Part shown: positions 1-12,554 of the stretch, in pieces
How positions within the stretch are numbered: position 1 is the stretch's first letter
Layout: each line of letters opens with the position of its first letter
Assembly: GCA_029721515.1 (NCBI GenBank)
Contig: CM056550.1
Coordinates: forward strand, 27,659,619 to 27,723,618
Reading direction: 5' to 3'
DNA from: Synanceia verrucosa
Taxonomy: Eukaryota > Chordata > Actinopteri > Perciformes > Synanceiidae
Length of the DNA: 64,000 nucleotides
Translations under genes and position numbers: made by a program
Notes under the pieces: model-generated
What the model was told of the DNA's origin: nothing
The model's input: only the letters and a program-made list of their open reading frames with translations
Databases searched by the model: none

Positions 1-3000
1 CTAGGCCAGTCACTGTCTAGAAATGTGGACTCATGTTCCCGTTTCCAGCCGTTCCCTGGAGGAGCTTGCCTGCCTGCTCGGCCAGTTCACTGTCCGCTTT
101 GCTGCCTTCACTGTCCTTGTCTGTTACTCTTTTCCTGCTTGTCTGTTGCATGATATTATGTGGTGCTGAAACAATTATTTGAAAGAATGTTATGCAATAG
201 GAACTTGATAGTGGATCAGTCCTTTAAGTTGAGAGCAATGTCTTTGCACCATCCTGCTCAAAATAGACCCCGATCGATGCATTATTTACTCCTGTTTAAG
301 TCACATTTTCTAAAAACTACAATGCCCAGCTGTTTTAGGAAATTACAAAAAACATCTGTGACCCATAGTAAGAGAGAGACAGGCAAACTTATGCATTGTT
401 TTGGGGGGTTTTGTGGACAGGAAGAAGAATATAGCATAATGCCAACATTGCAAAATGTCAGCTGCAGCTTGTGAAACAGCTTGTGTTTCTCACTTTTTTT
501 GTCATTGTAAACTGTAATATCTTTGGGTGTTTCTGCAGTCTGTCAGTCTGACAAAACAAATAATTTCAAGAAGTGAGCTTGTGCTCTGGGAACTTGTGAT
601 GGACACATTATTTTCTGACATTTTATAGACCACATGAGATGGAAAAAAACCCAATACATTACAGCCCCTTAACAATGTGTTTCATTGTGTGTTGACACAA
701 GTCTTACATTGATACCATACATTGAACTGTACAGTTTAATTTGACATGATGCAGTTGATGCAGTTTTGTGTTCCTGCTAAAGAACAACAGGGGAAGCACT
801 GTGGTGCATTCCAGTGAATTGCATTGTATTGTGTTGCATTGAGCTGCATATTTCACTGTGTTACTTTCTGTTCCTCTGCCCAGCTCCACAGGCATATAAA
901 AACAGGACCTTCTGATATTTGAACTCAACCTCAGCCTCATGTAACACATGTAATGCAAAATCTATCCTTGGCTCACAATAAAACATTTATTTTGTTGGTC
1001 AGAGAAGATACACAAAGTAAGGCTGTATCCACATCTAGATCAAAAGGTCGACACCTTTTGGGTGGCGTGGCTTCCTTCATGAGCTTTCTTCTTTCAGCTG
1101 CTGTTAAGGTGATATTGGCTTGCAGAGAAATCAGGGAAGCGAGTGGATGGAGGGGCTGGGCACTAACATAAAAGCCTTGAGTCAACATCTGCCAGCCTAC
1201 CTATGCCATCACTCTGTCAGGCAATGCCAGGACATTAGCATCATGTAGCGCCTGGCGCTAATCCAACCAGGACAGTGCAACCTTAATCTGCGCCTATCAC
1301 CGAGCTCCCCAACACATCTGGCATCACCGAATGGGACAGTAAAGCGAGCCTCTGCTGCTCCCGCGTGTCCTGTGGTGGGCGTGATAATCCCTGACTGTTT
1401 TTACAGCCTCCTCCTAACATCACTATAGGTTAGCCCTCATTAAACACAACTCCCTAATCAGCTCTGGCACAATGAGTGGCTCAGATGTGTTATGGATTAT
1501 GGACACTGTTTCACACTGATGATATTTTTTCCTTCTGTCCATCTCCTCTTACTGAAAGACACTGGAGGCTCAAAGTCCTGCTATCATAGCAGGCAGCTAT
1601 AACTACAGGGGAAGTCTTTCTTTAAATTAACTTAGATTATTGCACAGATTATGCTCATTGTGCTGTGGTTCTATAGCTGTCCTTTGGTTTTGTGTCTTTT
1701 TTTCATGCAGACTTTTCCTTCTCCACCTCATTTGGATCAGATCAGCGGCAGGTTTCTCGTGGATCACAGGGAGACATTTGAGGATTATGATCACTCCTCA
1801 CTGGCTGCCTCTGTCAGTCTCTGAGCTTCGACTTGTAGCCCTGGGAAAAGCAGCAGGAGTCACAGATGAGCAACATTTGATCCCGACTGATCATTATATG
1901 GGGTATCATTTCCCATTTGCGTGCCTGCACGGCATGACTCATAGGGCCGGTGAATCAGTGTGCCTATATAGAGACTGAAACTGTTGAGTGAAGTCCACAT
2001 GTATTAATATAAATGGCTTAAGATGTTGAAGTCACTTCGTAGCTTCAGCACGATATCTTCATCTTCTTCTGATCACTAATATAGCACTGATGAAATGAGT
2101 GTCGTTTTCCACCCAGAGGAGGTAATCTCTCAATCAAGGGCGTTGAATGCGATCTGATAATATCTCCTCAAAAACACCAACCTACTCAAAACAGAAACTG
2201 AGCTGTTTGATATCACTGCTCATATATGTTGTATTCCTTTATTAAAATTTCTCTGGCTGTTTTTTTTTTTTTGCCCCTGAAAATAAGCTGAACTCTGTAT
2301 GTGACTAGAGAGTCATCGAGGGCACATCATTGCGATGGTGACTTACACAGGAAACCCAAAAGAGACACAGAGCGGAGGATTCGGGTGGTGATAAAAAGCC
2401 TAAACCTCAAACTTCCGTCGCCAAGCTCATGCTGTTTTTCTCTTTCGCAGAGAGCTAGACGTACTCAGTGCCCAGATGGCGGCTCTGTGAGCCAGTATAG
2501 GGCGTGTTTTTAAGAGAAATCCCCTTTATTTACTCTCCAGCAGAGTTTACTTTATGCTCACCCCCCCTCTGAGAGTCTCCTGCTCAGCCAAGCATCATGC
2601 CCTTAAATTCTCATCTCTTCCTGGTTGTCCTCAGTTGTTTCCCTTGTTTTGTCACAACACAACATGGTGATCAATAAGCAATTAAAAAAAAAAAGACAAC
2701 ATGGCAAAGGACATTGCTTTTTTCCAATTCCAGTGTTTGTGTCGCTTTTGCAGGAATGACACCACTGATGTGTGTTTGGGGGCTTCACAGTCATTGTCTG
2801 ACAGCAGATATGAAAAATAAAAACAACATAAGCATGTAGACTGTAAAGCATGCTTTTAACTTTTAACATCTGAGGCTACACATATGGGAGTGTTCATTTA
2901 TCGACATTACTGTGGTATTTGAAGATGTTGACTGGGCAAGTTCAACCAATAACATTTAAAGCTCTGGCTCACGATCAGTCTTAAAGCGAGGGGGGCCGAT

Positions 3001-4670
3001 ACTCGGCAGTAATCTTAACCAGGAAGAGATGTTGAATCCACCCATCCTGTGCGAAGGAATAGCTGCCACTGGTTTATGAGGAATTCACACGCAGCGGCTG
3101 CACCGCCATCGCACTGTTTTACCACTGTCACTGTGCTCCACACCAACACAGCCTTTAATGGCTTCATCTAACACGACATGACCACTCATTCCCAATTACA
3201 GTGTTTACTGTTATGGCGACACACACGCAGACCTCACAAGCATATCAATAACTAGGATAGAATGTGTTTATGGAGCGGCTTCTTTCTCTTCCTGCCCCTC
3301 CTATGGTTTTGTGTGCATGTGTAGTGTGTGTCTGGTGTGTTTCATCACAATGCTGACACCTCACTCTATAGTGTTTTGACCCTGATAGACAGGCGGCCTG
3401 CACAGATGTCTCCCATCAGCCGTGTCCAGTGCCTCCCCCCAACACCTCTGATATGACAGACCTGCCTTCCCGGATGGCTGTTGGGAGAGTGTGTGTTTCT
3501 CTGCATTACAGTGAGTAACTCACTGTGTCCTTGTGTGTGGTACAAGCCAGGAAAAAAGTAAAAGCATGGTATGTTTTGCATTAATGCAAGGGATGAAAAA
3601 GTGGGAGAGGGGAAAAAAAAATCCAGAAACATCCACCTCTCCTCCTTTCTCTTAACACTCTCTGTTTTTTACAGGCTGCCATTTCCACTAAATTAGTGCC
3701 CAGGGTTTTAATTGCAGTTTATGAAGCTCATTTATTGGCACGAGAGTCTGTGTTTGTGTGATCTGGCATCCAGTGAGGCAGGCCAGTCCTCTCCAAGCCA
3801 CCCTGTGGTTTATGCATTTCTTTTTTCCCCCCCTCTGTTGTTTTTTCCTAGTCTCTCTCTCCCCCCTCCTTCCTTTCTTTTTAACACCAGAATGTTGCTG
3901 GGCTTAACTGTACACACTGCTGTTTTTATAGAGAATTAGCACTTCTCTACCCAACGCTGGCTGTGCGGCTCCACACTGGAAGTGTTGCCTTTAAATCAGC
4001 CCTCCCCTTTAAAACCGCCCGGCACGTGCCAAGAACCACACATTTAGTATACAGAAGCTAGCATTTCTTATGACTTTAATCAAAGCCTTCGAGAGCGTTA
4101 AGTTAAAACACGATGCTCAGCAAATACAGCATGTTGTTTATGATTGTTATACATGCAGGTTAAATAGTGGACGCTGCTTCCGTGACCCATGACAATGTCG
4201 CTTTCTCTAAATTTCTCTTTCACTTCCCCTCTCTTTCTTTCTTCCTCCACATCATCCCCTCTGTGGCATTCCTCTGACACCCTGGAGGCTAATTAAGCCT
4301 TAATTACATTTGTTGGAATTGATTTGTGATTTAGTCTTTCCTCTGTTGTTCCAGCTCATTGGCCTCCATAGAAATGTCATTAATGCACCATTATTTTCAC
4401 GGGCGGTCTAATTAAAGGGACATACTCTCTGGGTTTCTTCTGATGAGATGCTGGGAAGGGGAACATGTTGGAAACCGGGTACCCCGATGATCCTAAATGT
4501 GAGACTCTGCAGGAGGGAGGGGGGTGTAACATAACCTTATGTGTGGGTAGAGCATCGCTGTGCAGTACGCAGGCTGCCAGGTGGTCAGCCTGGGAAGTCT
4601 CATTCACGATGTGTGACATGGACAGTTTGTTGGCTGAGATGTTGGATGATTTTATTTGCTCTGCAGGCTT
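1..4670. other. Gene-free stretch, probably intergenic or intronic
   Basis: No reading frame above about 112 codons is present and none resembles a known protein. The sequence is mixed, moderately AT-rich and largely free of simple repeats. About 1,190-1,400 is richer in CpG and looks single-copy, so it is listed separately as a possible conserved element. A splice-acceptor-like tract ending in CAG lies near 2,450 and another near 3,674, but neither is followed by an extended open frame with a good donor. I see no transposon ends here. Confidence 0.6.
1190..1400. other. Possible conserved non-coding element
   Basis: This block stands out from its flanks by several CpG dinucleotides (for example the GTAGCGCCTGGCGC stretch near 1,246), balanced base composition and absence of simple repeats. 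It is not open in a long frame. Retained CpG in a CpG-poor vertebrate background is often seen in enhancers, but conservation is an inference that cannot be tested from one sequence. Confidence 0.2.
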
Positions 4671-5030
4671 TAAAGGAATAATTCAGTATTTTGCTAAAGA
4701 CACCTGTTTTCTTAGTGCCTGAGAGATGAGAAGATCAACACAAATCTGTGCAGTGACTGCAGACGGGGCACTTAGCTTAGCATACAGCCAGGAAGTAGAA
4801 TTAATATTTGATTATTTAAACCACACATAAATAGAAATGCAAAAATGGGATATTCTGTATTCCTGGTAACCTCACAGTGATTTGAAAGCATTGAGAGTGA
4901 GATTTAGAGCCTGACTTTGACGTTTTCTTTCTTTATGCTAAGCTAAGCTAATCAACCACCAGCTGTACTTAATGCACAGACATCAATATTTACACGTGAC
5001 TCTGCAAAAAATACCACACTATTTCTTTAA
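4671..5030. mobile_element. Decayed MITE-like element with terminal inverted repeats
   Basis: The left end reads TTAAAGGAATAATTCAG and the right end, reverse-complemented, reads TTAAAGAAATAGTGTGG, so the block has terminal inverted repeats of about 20 bp with several mismatches. Internally it has a GATGAGAAGATCAACAC segment, a CTTAGCTTAGCAT segment and, near the right end, GCTAAGCTAAGCTAA. From memory these words mark a short non-coding DNA-transposon-like repeat common in percomorph fish. It has no coding capacity. The copy is old, judging by mismatched ends. A related fragment lies at 7,868-8,020. Confidence 0.65.
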
Positions 5031-7867
5031 TGGCTGTGGTTCATTTCTTTTTGATATCCAGCACTTTTTCATGCATATTTCACCTCCTCTACACGATCAC
5101 GAGAAAAGTGGATATTTGATGGGAAGAGGTGGAAATGAAAGGTACGCAAATATGACCCTATTGCATATTTAGCCAAACAACCTCTGGATGCGATCCCAGG
5201 CTTAAAAAAACCTGTTCTGTCTTTGGGCTCCTTGTTTCTAACACTGCACAGCTAAGGCAGCAAAAAAGCACGCTTGATTCTCCTTCAGAAATAAAAAGCA
5301 GAATTTGGAGTTGGCAGTTGTTTGTGCTTCTTTTAATACGCTGGTCTTTCCTTGGGGAGGCTTGTGGGAGGGAGGCAAAAAAAAGGGAGAGGGGGTTTTG
5401 TGGTGCATTCACATGTGTAAGCTCAAAGCAGCAACAATCTTTCCCAGCCTGCTCTGGCCTCATATGGCCTATGGTATCCTGCTAAGTGCCTCACAGCACA
5501 AGGCTATTCCCTCTATCTCTCTTTCTCCTCTACCTTTGTCTGCTTGCTCATCAACTCACTGCCAGAGAGTGACGGCCTGCCACTCTCCTCTGCCCTCAAT
5601 TTTAGTGCAGCTCTGTCAGTTGTCTGCTTTCTGCCTGTTATGATTGTGTATAATGGGACTCAGTCCAACATGCTGGCTGACGGGCGTGTTGGACAACTGT
5701 TTCACAGTTGGCTAGGCTGGTGAGAGAGGGGGAAGTATAGAGGGAAGGAGAGAGGGAAAGAAACAGGCGGAGGGAGGGGAAGATAGAGAGGGAGAACAGG
5801 GAATGGGGTCACTTGAGTTTGTTGCTCACAGGATATCAAGCGGCTCGCTCTCTCCACCCCGTTTCATAGTTTGGCTCCTCTGTTACCTCCCTCCCTATCT
5901 CCTCAAAACCGCCATCTTTGGGAGTGCTACAGCAACAATGTCCTTCATAAAAATGGTTCAGCAACCTCCTGGCCTTAATCAAACTGAATGTAAACAACGG
6001 CGATGAGGTTTAAGTCTTGTTTTCTTTTATTGCATTTGTAAATCTCTCTCTGGCCTTGGCTTGAGCTGATGCACGAGAAGTGTTCTACTGTGCTCTGTTA
6101 CAGGTTGCATTGCAGCAAGGGAAAAAAAAAAGTCAAGAAAACAGTCTGTTGAGCAATGCAGGGAGAAGTTAACCATGTCGGGAATATGAATTGTCCCCAA
6201 AGGTGTTTTCCTTAATGTTGCCAGGTTCCTGCGATTGCTGAGTCATCTGGAAAAAAAGCAGCGCTCTTGCATTCTTTATTCTTGGGTAATGCAGCATAAA
6301 AGGACTTCCATTTTTAGCTTTACGGCAAATTACATCAAGCCACAGCTCAGTGAGCCCTAATGCTTTGAAAGTAACTAAAATCAGTGAAGAGAGATGAAAG
6401 TTTTTTTGATATTGCTCCAACTTTCTCCCAGCAAGGCCCCCTTTAAAACCTCTTCCCTGCCGCTGTGCGTGAAAAGAAAGGGTTAAACCTGTCTGCGGCC
6501 CACATCTGGGAATCATTTGAAACATTCCACAAGGCTTACCACATGTTTTCAGATGGACTAAATCCTGCAAAAGGCTCGGCTGTCAGAGGTTTGAAAAATC
6601 ATCTTTTTTTCGCCAGGAGGGGAAAAAATGAGAAAGAGAACATTAAACTGTATAATGGCTTTTCTCTCTTGCAGGTGAGATTAGGTAGGGACGTGGGTGG
6701 GTCTGCAGAGCTGTCCCAGTGTGTGGCAGCGCTGGTGGTGGTGGAAATGTCTGCGTCCTCCTACATGTTGGTGGCATGTTATTCGAATGTGCTGCGAGTG
6801 AAAGCTGTTCCTTGCCATTCGTAGTTCAAAGGAGGCTTTGGGGCTCGGCTAACTATTTCCATGCGGCTGATACAATCTCATCTGCACTCGCTTTCTTCCC
6901 TCCTTGCTCATTTTCTTCTTTATTCTTCACAACCTAATGCCATGAAGTGAACCGACGAGAAAGCTATGTAGCTTTTCAGCACGCCTGTCAAGACACTTAC
7001 AGACACGGTGGCACATTCCACTACTGGCAGGGCAGCTTCTTGCGAGCATTTGAGTGCTGTGTGATATCTTCATCTTATTTGTGATGCACTCAGAAGGGCT
7101 ATTTCATTAAGCCAGATCGTCTGATCTTCAGCCTCGTCTTGAAATGCTTTCTATGGCGGCTGCTTGACGCTTTCACCATTACACTCTACTGTGGATGACA
7201 AGCTAATAAAGGGGAGTCACAGAGTGATTAATGGTTGGCTGCTGAGTTCCAAATAAATATGTGGTTTTAAGACAGCAGCAGCAGACTTGACGAGTTAAAA
7301 GCCAAAGGACTGTGGACCGTGATTGACCAACAAGCATTGGCACCTTCTCAGATCCTAATGCATACCCAAGAAAGGCTGGTAGGGTAGACTGCTGGCCTCT
7401 CTGACGTCAGGCCTCCGGGCTCTCACGTTGCCTCGGTGCGTTCCGTGCCTCACTGTAATTGTCAACTGACATTTGGAGACCTGGAAATGTTTCTGTTGGG
7501 CGTAGGTGACACCCCGTGTACGCAGACATGGGGGCCCCTTGTCTGTCGCTGCCACCCTCTCGTTTTCTCTGCGCACCGAGCCAGGACATGTGGTATGTGG
7601 CCCCATGAAAAGCATCGATCCGGCTGGCTTATGTTACCACGCTTTAGAAATAGCAGTGGATTTTCACAGTAGACAGTAAATAGGCAGCCGACGTTTAGAG
7701 GCGGAAACTGAGCACCTGCCAAGGGGCTCACCAGGTGCCTTGTAAAATGAAATAGGAGAGAGAAGCTCTGCTGCAGTCCTGTAACAATGACCATCTGCAG
7801 GGACTATTTTATGTTCTAGTTTTCATAGGAGGGATACACAGGATTAAGACAGATCTGTGACGCCAAT
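5031..7867. other. Gene-free stretch
   Basis: No convincing gene. It includes a purine-rich patch (about 5,720-5,800), a pyrimidine-rich patch (about 5,510-5,590), a small palindrome near 5,695-5,712, and a candidate recursive splice site at 6,674 that is listed separately. A 133-codon minus-strand frame at 6,169-6,570 has no recognisable domain and is taken as chance. The segment 6,170-6,600 is repeat-free and could be a conserved element. Confidence 0.6.
6658..6680 (+). other. Candidate recursive (ratchet) splice site
   Basis: A pyrimidine tract, TTTTCTCTCTTGCAG, is followed at once by GTGAGA, joining a near-consensus 3' splice site to a near-consensus 5' splice site with no exon between them. 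Such zero-length sites are known in long vertebrate and insect introns, where the intron is removed in steps. This reading requires a + strand transcript across the site. The only promoter candidate I see in the window (about 13.7 kb) is downstream, so any such transcript would have to start before this window. Confidence 0.25.
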
Positions 7868-8020
7868 GAGAACATTCAATATTGGGAAATTGGCTTATTA
7901 CCCGTCTTGCACAGAGTTAGACGTCTATAGGATAAATATAAAGCTACCGCAAGTAACCTTTAGCTTAGCTTAGCGTAAAGACTGGAAAACATGGGAAACA
8001 ACTCATCTGGATCTGTCTAA
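7868..8020. mobile_element. Fragment of the same MITE-like family as 4,671-5,030
   Basis: The order of words ATTGGGAAATTGGCTTATT, GAGTTAGACGTCTATAGG, ATATAAAGCTAC, TTAGCTTAGCTTAGCG, TAAAGACTGGAAA and GGGAAACAACT follows what I remember of the left half of a widespread percomorph repeat. The outer inverted repeat is missing and the right half is absent, so this is a truncated relic with no coding capacity. The right boundary is approximate. Confidence 0.6.
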
Positions 8021-8094
8021 ATGCTCACTCTGTGTCTCTCTCTATTCAGAACAAACAACCTAACTATCCATGACAAAACAGCTAACATTAGAGG

Positions 8095-8192
8095 ACAGTC
8101 TGGAAAAATCAGCAGGATTTTGTGTCATAGGGTTCCCCTTATGCATTGCCTGGCCCCTTTGGGGATGCTGACCCTTAGCTTGGGAACCACTG
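8095..8192 (-). mobile_element. hAT transposon terminal fragment
   Basis: Read on the minus strand the block starts CAGTGGTTCCCAAGCTAAGG, continues with GTCAGCATCCCCAAAGGGG and then decays. CAGTGGTTCCCAACCT-type ends followed by a GGGACCCC-like stretch are typical of Charlie-like hAT elements in vertebrates. No matching second end is visible within several hundred bases, so this is a solo or heavily truncated end. The inner boundary is a guess. Confidence 0.55.
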
Positions 8193-8774
8193 TAAAATAG
8201 CTATTCAGTTTCAAATCTCCCACTACCCAGAATTACAGCAGACATCCTCTGTGCTTACTGTACATAATCCTTCATATTAATGTCAGGCTTGTCTTCCTGA
8301 AACTAGTGCCAATGAAGGAAGGCAGCACTAGGAATCTTGGATCTTCGAAGCATGTTCAAATTTTGATTTTCTGTCTGCGTACAGTAGCCAGACACAAAAC
8401 GAATGCCTGCAAGCCACTGTGTCAAGCCTGACGTGCTGAAGATTTGCTCGCACACAGAGAGGCTATGTAAAGCACGAAACGCAACACGCATCACATGGCT
8501 TTTCTGTACAGTACATGCTGGAACGCACTCTATATCCGTAACCCAGAGCAGCGCAGAGCTGTACTAGGTCGGTAAGCCATTAAGATTCAACTCCAGCAAC
8601 TTCCAGTGTAAACCTGGCTACAAGTGGAGGATGCAGCTGGGCTAAGGAGACCCTAGAGGCCTTGCTATCCAACCTAGAGATATGTAGAGGAAACACAACG
8701 CTGCACAATACAAATCCCCACACTGCAGTTTAGTGAATGAGGGCAGGCCCATCTAGTCTGCATGAACACATGCT

Positions 8775-8792
8775 ACACACACACACACACAC
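8775..8792. repeat. (AC)9 microsatellite
   Basis: Uninterrupted AC dinucleotides directly visible in the sequence. Confidence 0.95.
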
Positions 8793-10232
8793 TGGGCCTC
8801 AGCTCCACCTGTCAGATGGCAGTGAAATAAGACAGTTCCTTCAACTATTCTGTTTTGACAGTAGCTACTTCCACCAGTACATACTTTTAGCATTTGATGA
8901 CTCCCTCAGTCCACGGTTACTCGCATGCCTGTGTGTCCTGTGTCACAAACAGCCCCCCCCCCCGCATTCCTCACTTGTGTGGTGACGTGTGACAACTGAC
9001 ACAGCTTAGTGCCACTCACAGCTTTTGTATAAGAAAGCCTTAAAGGCAACAGGGGGGAAACAAGGAGGATACTGTCACTCGCACTTTCTCTGTCACAGTG
9101 TCAGCGCTCCTGGGAAAAGATGAAAAGCAAATGAGTAGGTAAGCGTGGTGGAGACAGAATATGTCATGGTCTGTCTCGTGGCCTTTTGTCCAATCATGTG
9201 GGACAAGGGGTTTCACATCTGTCACAAAACTTTGCTTTCTGGGGCAGAAAGTCATTGAGTGCAGCAGTCACATCTGAGAGACGGGAGAGAATCGTTACCT
9301 CAGCATAAAACCTCCTTGCGTGCAAACACAGACGCATGCACCTCTTCACACCTACTACTGCATCCACGCCTTTGTGCACACCCACGGGAACATTAAGCAA
9401 ATAACAGTTATCTTCAATCATGCTATTGTTTATATATTTGATTTACCAGTTATTTACTTAGTCAATAATCTGTGAAGAAATATATTACACATTACTGGAG
9501 CTTCACTTAATGTTTAAAAAGATCACCTGCAATTTACCATTTGTCAGAAAAGTCTAAAATATATTATTTTACTTTGCTATATAAATAAAAGAAAGAATTC
9601 CTCATATTTTTGGAGCAGTAAATGATTACTTGCTACCAATTTGATTCATGACTATCATGCAAAAAATTGCTTGCATATTACTGAGACAATTTGGTTAGTG
9701 AGTTCATTTTATTTAATGAGCCACATAGTGTAGCATGTAAATTGTATCTGCTGTTAAAACAACAAGCCGAGGGCTAATTTTCACTTTCAGGAACTGTTGA
9801 AAACATGCACACAGTTACAACATCTGTCACTGAAAAACAGTCCAACACATATAACATATTGCACATCTATTAAAAGTGAATTATAGAAGTGTTTAGTATA
9901 AAAGTGAAACACATGCATCAATGGGCCACAAAGTTTGTTTGCTCATTTATAATTTGGCTTTAAACATAAAAAAATGAGCTGCAGGTCTTTATGTGATCTG
10001 TCAGAGAGTTTCTCTGAATGCTGGATTTAACAGAAGAAGCTGACAGCCCAAATGCAGTGTGACAAAAGGGTACAGTGCAATCTGTGATGGAGGATATTTT
10101 AGAGCCTTTAATGGTGTTCTCAGCAGGACAGGGAGGCATAGTCACGCAACAGAGCAAAGGCCAGATTGTTTAAAGTTTTATACAAATGATGCATATTTGA
10201 ATAATATCTGAAAATTCTCCAGTTTCTCTGGT

Positions 10233-10240
10233 AGCGATGA
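10233..10240. repeat. Left copy of a probable 8-bp target-site duplication
   Basis: AGCGATGA occurs here and again at 13,033-13,040, immediately outside a hAT-like terminus. hAT transposases make 8-bp duplications, so this pair probably marks the insertion site of the element between them. Confidence 0.45.
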
Positions 10241-10271
10241 CGTAGGTGAGACGAGGTACTGGTGACCCCAA

Positions 10272-10295
10272 ACACACACACACACACACACACAC
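10272..10295. repeat. (AC)12 microsatellite abutting the minisatellite
   Basis: Pure AC dinucleotides run directly into the first minisatellite unit (TAGTACCAAC...). Microsatellites often sit at the edge of minisatellites and may mark the seed of the expansion. Confidence 0.95.
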
Positions 10296-12554
10296 TAGTA
10301 CCAACATATAGTCTAGTGACAACATATAGTCTAGTGACTAACATATAGTCTAGTACCAACATATAGTCTATTGACTAACATATAGTCTAGTACCAACATA
10401 TAGTCTAGTACCAACATATAGTCTAGTGACTAACATATAGTCTAGTACCAACATATAGTCTAGTACCAACATATAGTCTAGTGACTAACATATAGTCTAG
10501 TACCAACATATAGTCTATTGACTAACATATAGTCTAGTACCAACATATAGTCTAGTGACTAACATATAGTCTAGTACCAACATATAGTCTATTGACTAAC
10601 ATATAGTCTAGTACCAACATATAGTCTAGTACCAACATATAGTCTAGTGACTAACATATAGTCTAGTACCAACATATAGTCTAGTACCAACATATAGTCT
10701 AGTGACTAACATATAGTCTAGTACCAACATATAGTCTATTGACTAACATATAGTCTAGTACCAACATATAGTCTAGTGACTAACATATAGTCTAGTACCA
10801 ACATATAGTCTAGTACCAACATATAGTCTATTGACTAACATATAGTCTAGTACCAACATATAGTCTAGTGACAACATATAGTCTAGTACCAACATATAGT
10901 CTAGTGACTAACATATAGTCTAGTACCAACATATAGTCTAGTGACTAACATATAGTCTAGAACCAACATATAGTCTAGTGACAACATATAGTCAAGACCC
11001 AACATATAGTATAGTAACAACATATAGTCTAGTGACCAACATATAGTCTAGTGACCAACATATAGTCTAGTGACAACATATAGTCTAGTACCAACATATA
11101 GTCTAGTACCAACATATAGTCTAGTGACCAACATATAGTCTAGTGACTAACATATAGTCAAGACCCAACATATAGTATAGTAACAACATATAGTCTAGTA
11201 CCAACATATAGTCTAGTGACCAACATATAGTCTAGTGACAACATATAGTCTAGTGACAACATATAGTCTAGTACCAACATATAGTCTAGTGCCAACATAT
11301 AGTCTAGTACCAACATATAGTCTAGTACCAACATATAGTCTAGTGACTAACATATAGTCTAGTACCAACATATAGTCTAGTGACTAACATATAGTCTAGT
11401 ACCAACATATAGTCTAGTGACAACATATAGTCTAGTACCAACATATAGTCTAGTGCCAACATATAGTCTAGTACCAACATATAGTCTAGTACCAACATAT
11501 AGTCTAGTGACTAACATATAGTCTAGTACCAACATATAGTCTAGTGACTAACATATAGTCTAGTACCAACATATAGTCTAGTGACTAACATATAGTCTAG
11601 TGACAACATATAGTCTAGTACCAACATATAGTCTAGTGACTAACATATAGTCTAGTACCAATATATAGTCTAGTGACTAACATATAGTCTAGTACCAACA
11701 TATAGGGTAGTGACTAACATATAGTCTAGTACCAACATATAGTCTAGTGACAACATATAGTCTAGTGACAACATATAGTCTACTACCAACATATAGTCTA
11801 GTGACTAACATATAGTCTAGTACCAACATATAGTCTAGTGACAACATATAGTCTACTACCAACATATAGTCTAGTGACTAACATATAGTCTAGTACCAAC
11901 ATATAGTCTAGTGACAACATATAGTCTAGTACCATCATATAGTCTAGTGACTAACATATAGTCTAGTACCAACATATAGTCTAGTGACTAACATATAGTC
12001 TAGTACCAACATATAGTCTAGTGACAACATATAGTCTAGTACCATCATATAGTCTAGTGACAACATATAGTCTAGTGACAACATATAGTCTAGTTACTAA
12101 CATATAGTCTAGTAACAACATATAGGGTAGTACCAACATATAGTATAGTACCAACATATAGTCTAGTTACTAACATATAGTCTAGTGACTAACATATAGT
12201 CTAGTACCATCATATAGTCTAGTGACAACATATAGTCTAGTAACAACATATAGTCTAGTACCATCATATAGTCTAGTGACAACATATAGTCTAGTAACAA
12301 CATGTAGTCTAGTAACAACATATAGTCTAGTTACTAACATATAGTCTAGTAACAACATATAGTCTAGTACCATCATATAGTCTAGTGACAACATATAGTC
12401 TAGTAACAACATGTAGTCTAGTAACAACATATAGTCTAGTTACTAACATATAGTCTAGTAACAACATATAGGGTAGTACCAACATATAGTATAGTACCAA
12501 CATATAGTCTAGTTACTAACATATAGTCTAGTAACAACATATAGTATAGTAACC
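10296..12554. repeat. 2.26 kb minisatellite, 18/19-bp units, about 120 copies
   Basis: The array is built from the core AACATATAGTCTAG plus a 4-5 base variable joint. The main unit types are tagtACCaacatatagtc (18 bp, A), tagtGACTaacatatagtc (19 bp, G), taTTGACTaacatatagtc (19 bp, T) and tagtGACaacatatagtc (18 bp, D). Rarer variants carry GTAACA, GTTACT, GTACCAT, a GGG in place of TCT, or GTCAAGACC. The proximal part (10,388-10,829) shows a higher-order repeat of 12 units, and the distal part shows local block duplications (54, 109 and 346 bp offsets). Eighteen-base units keep a minus-strand frame open as an LDYM-type peptide repeat. The 19-base units break it, so it is not a gene. Confidence 0.97.

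Larger units (their letters stand above)
8193..10240. other. Gene-free stretch, AT-rich in its second half
   Basis: No gene is seen. It contains a (CA)9 at 8,775-8,792 and an 11-bp C tract at 8,953-8,963. From about 9,420 to 9,960 the sequence is strongly AT-rich with many TATTTA/ATATAA words and no CpG, which fits neutral, old intronic or intergenic DNA. A 40-nt acceptor-donor pair at 9,099-9,138 was noted and judged too weak to call. Confidence 0.55.

Noticed and set aside
6169..6570. 133-codon minus-strand frame
   Set aside because: No domain recognised and no splice or start context; overlaps an ordinary repeat-free segment.
9099..9138. 40-nt acceptor-donor pair (TGTCACAG ... GTAAGC)
   Set aside because: Only one frame is open for 13 codons; such pairs occur often by chance.
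12182..12430. 82-codon minus-strand repeat protein (LDYM repeats)
   Set aside because: It is a by-product of 18-bp minisatellite units and is broken wherever 19-bp units occur.
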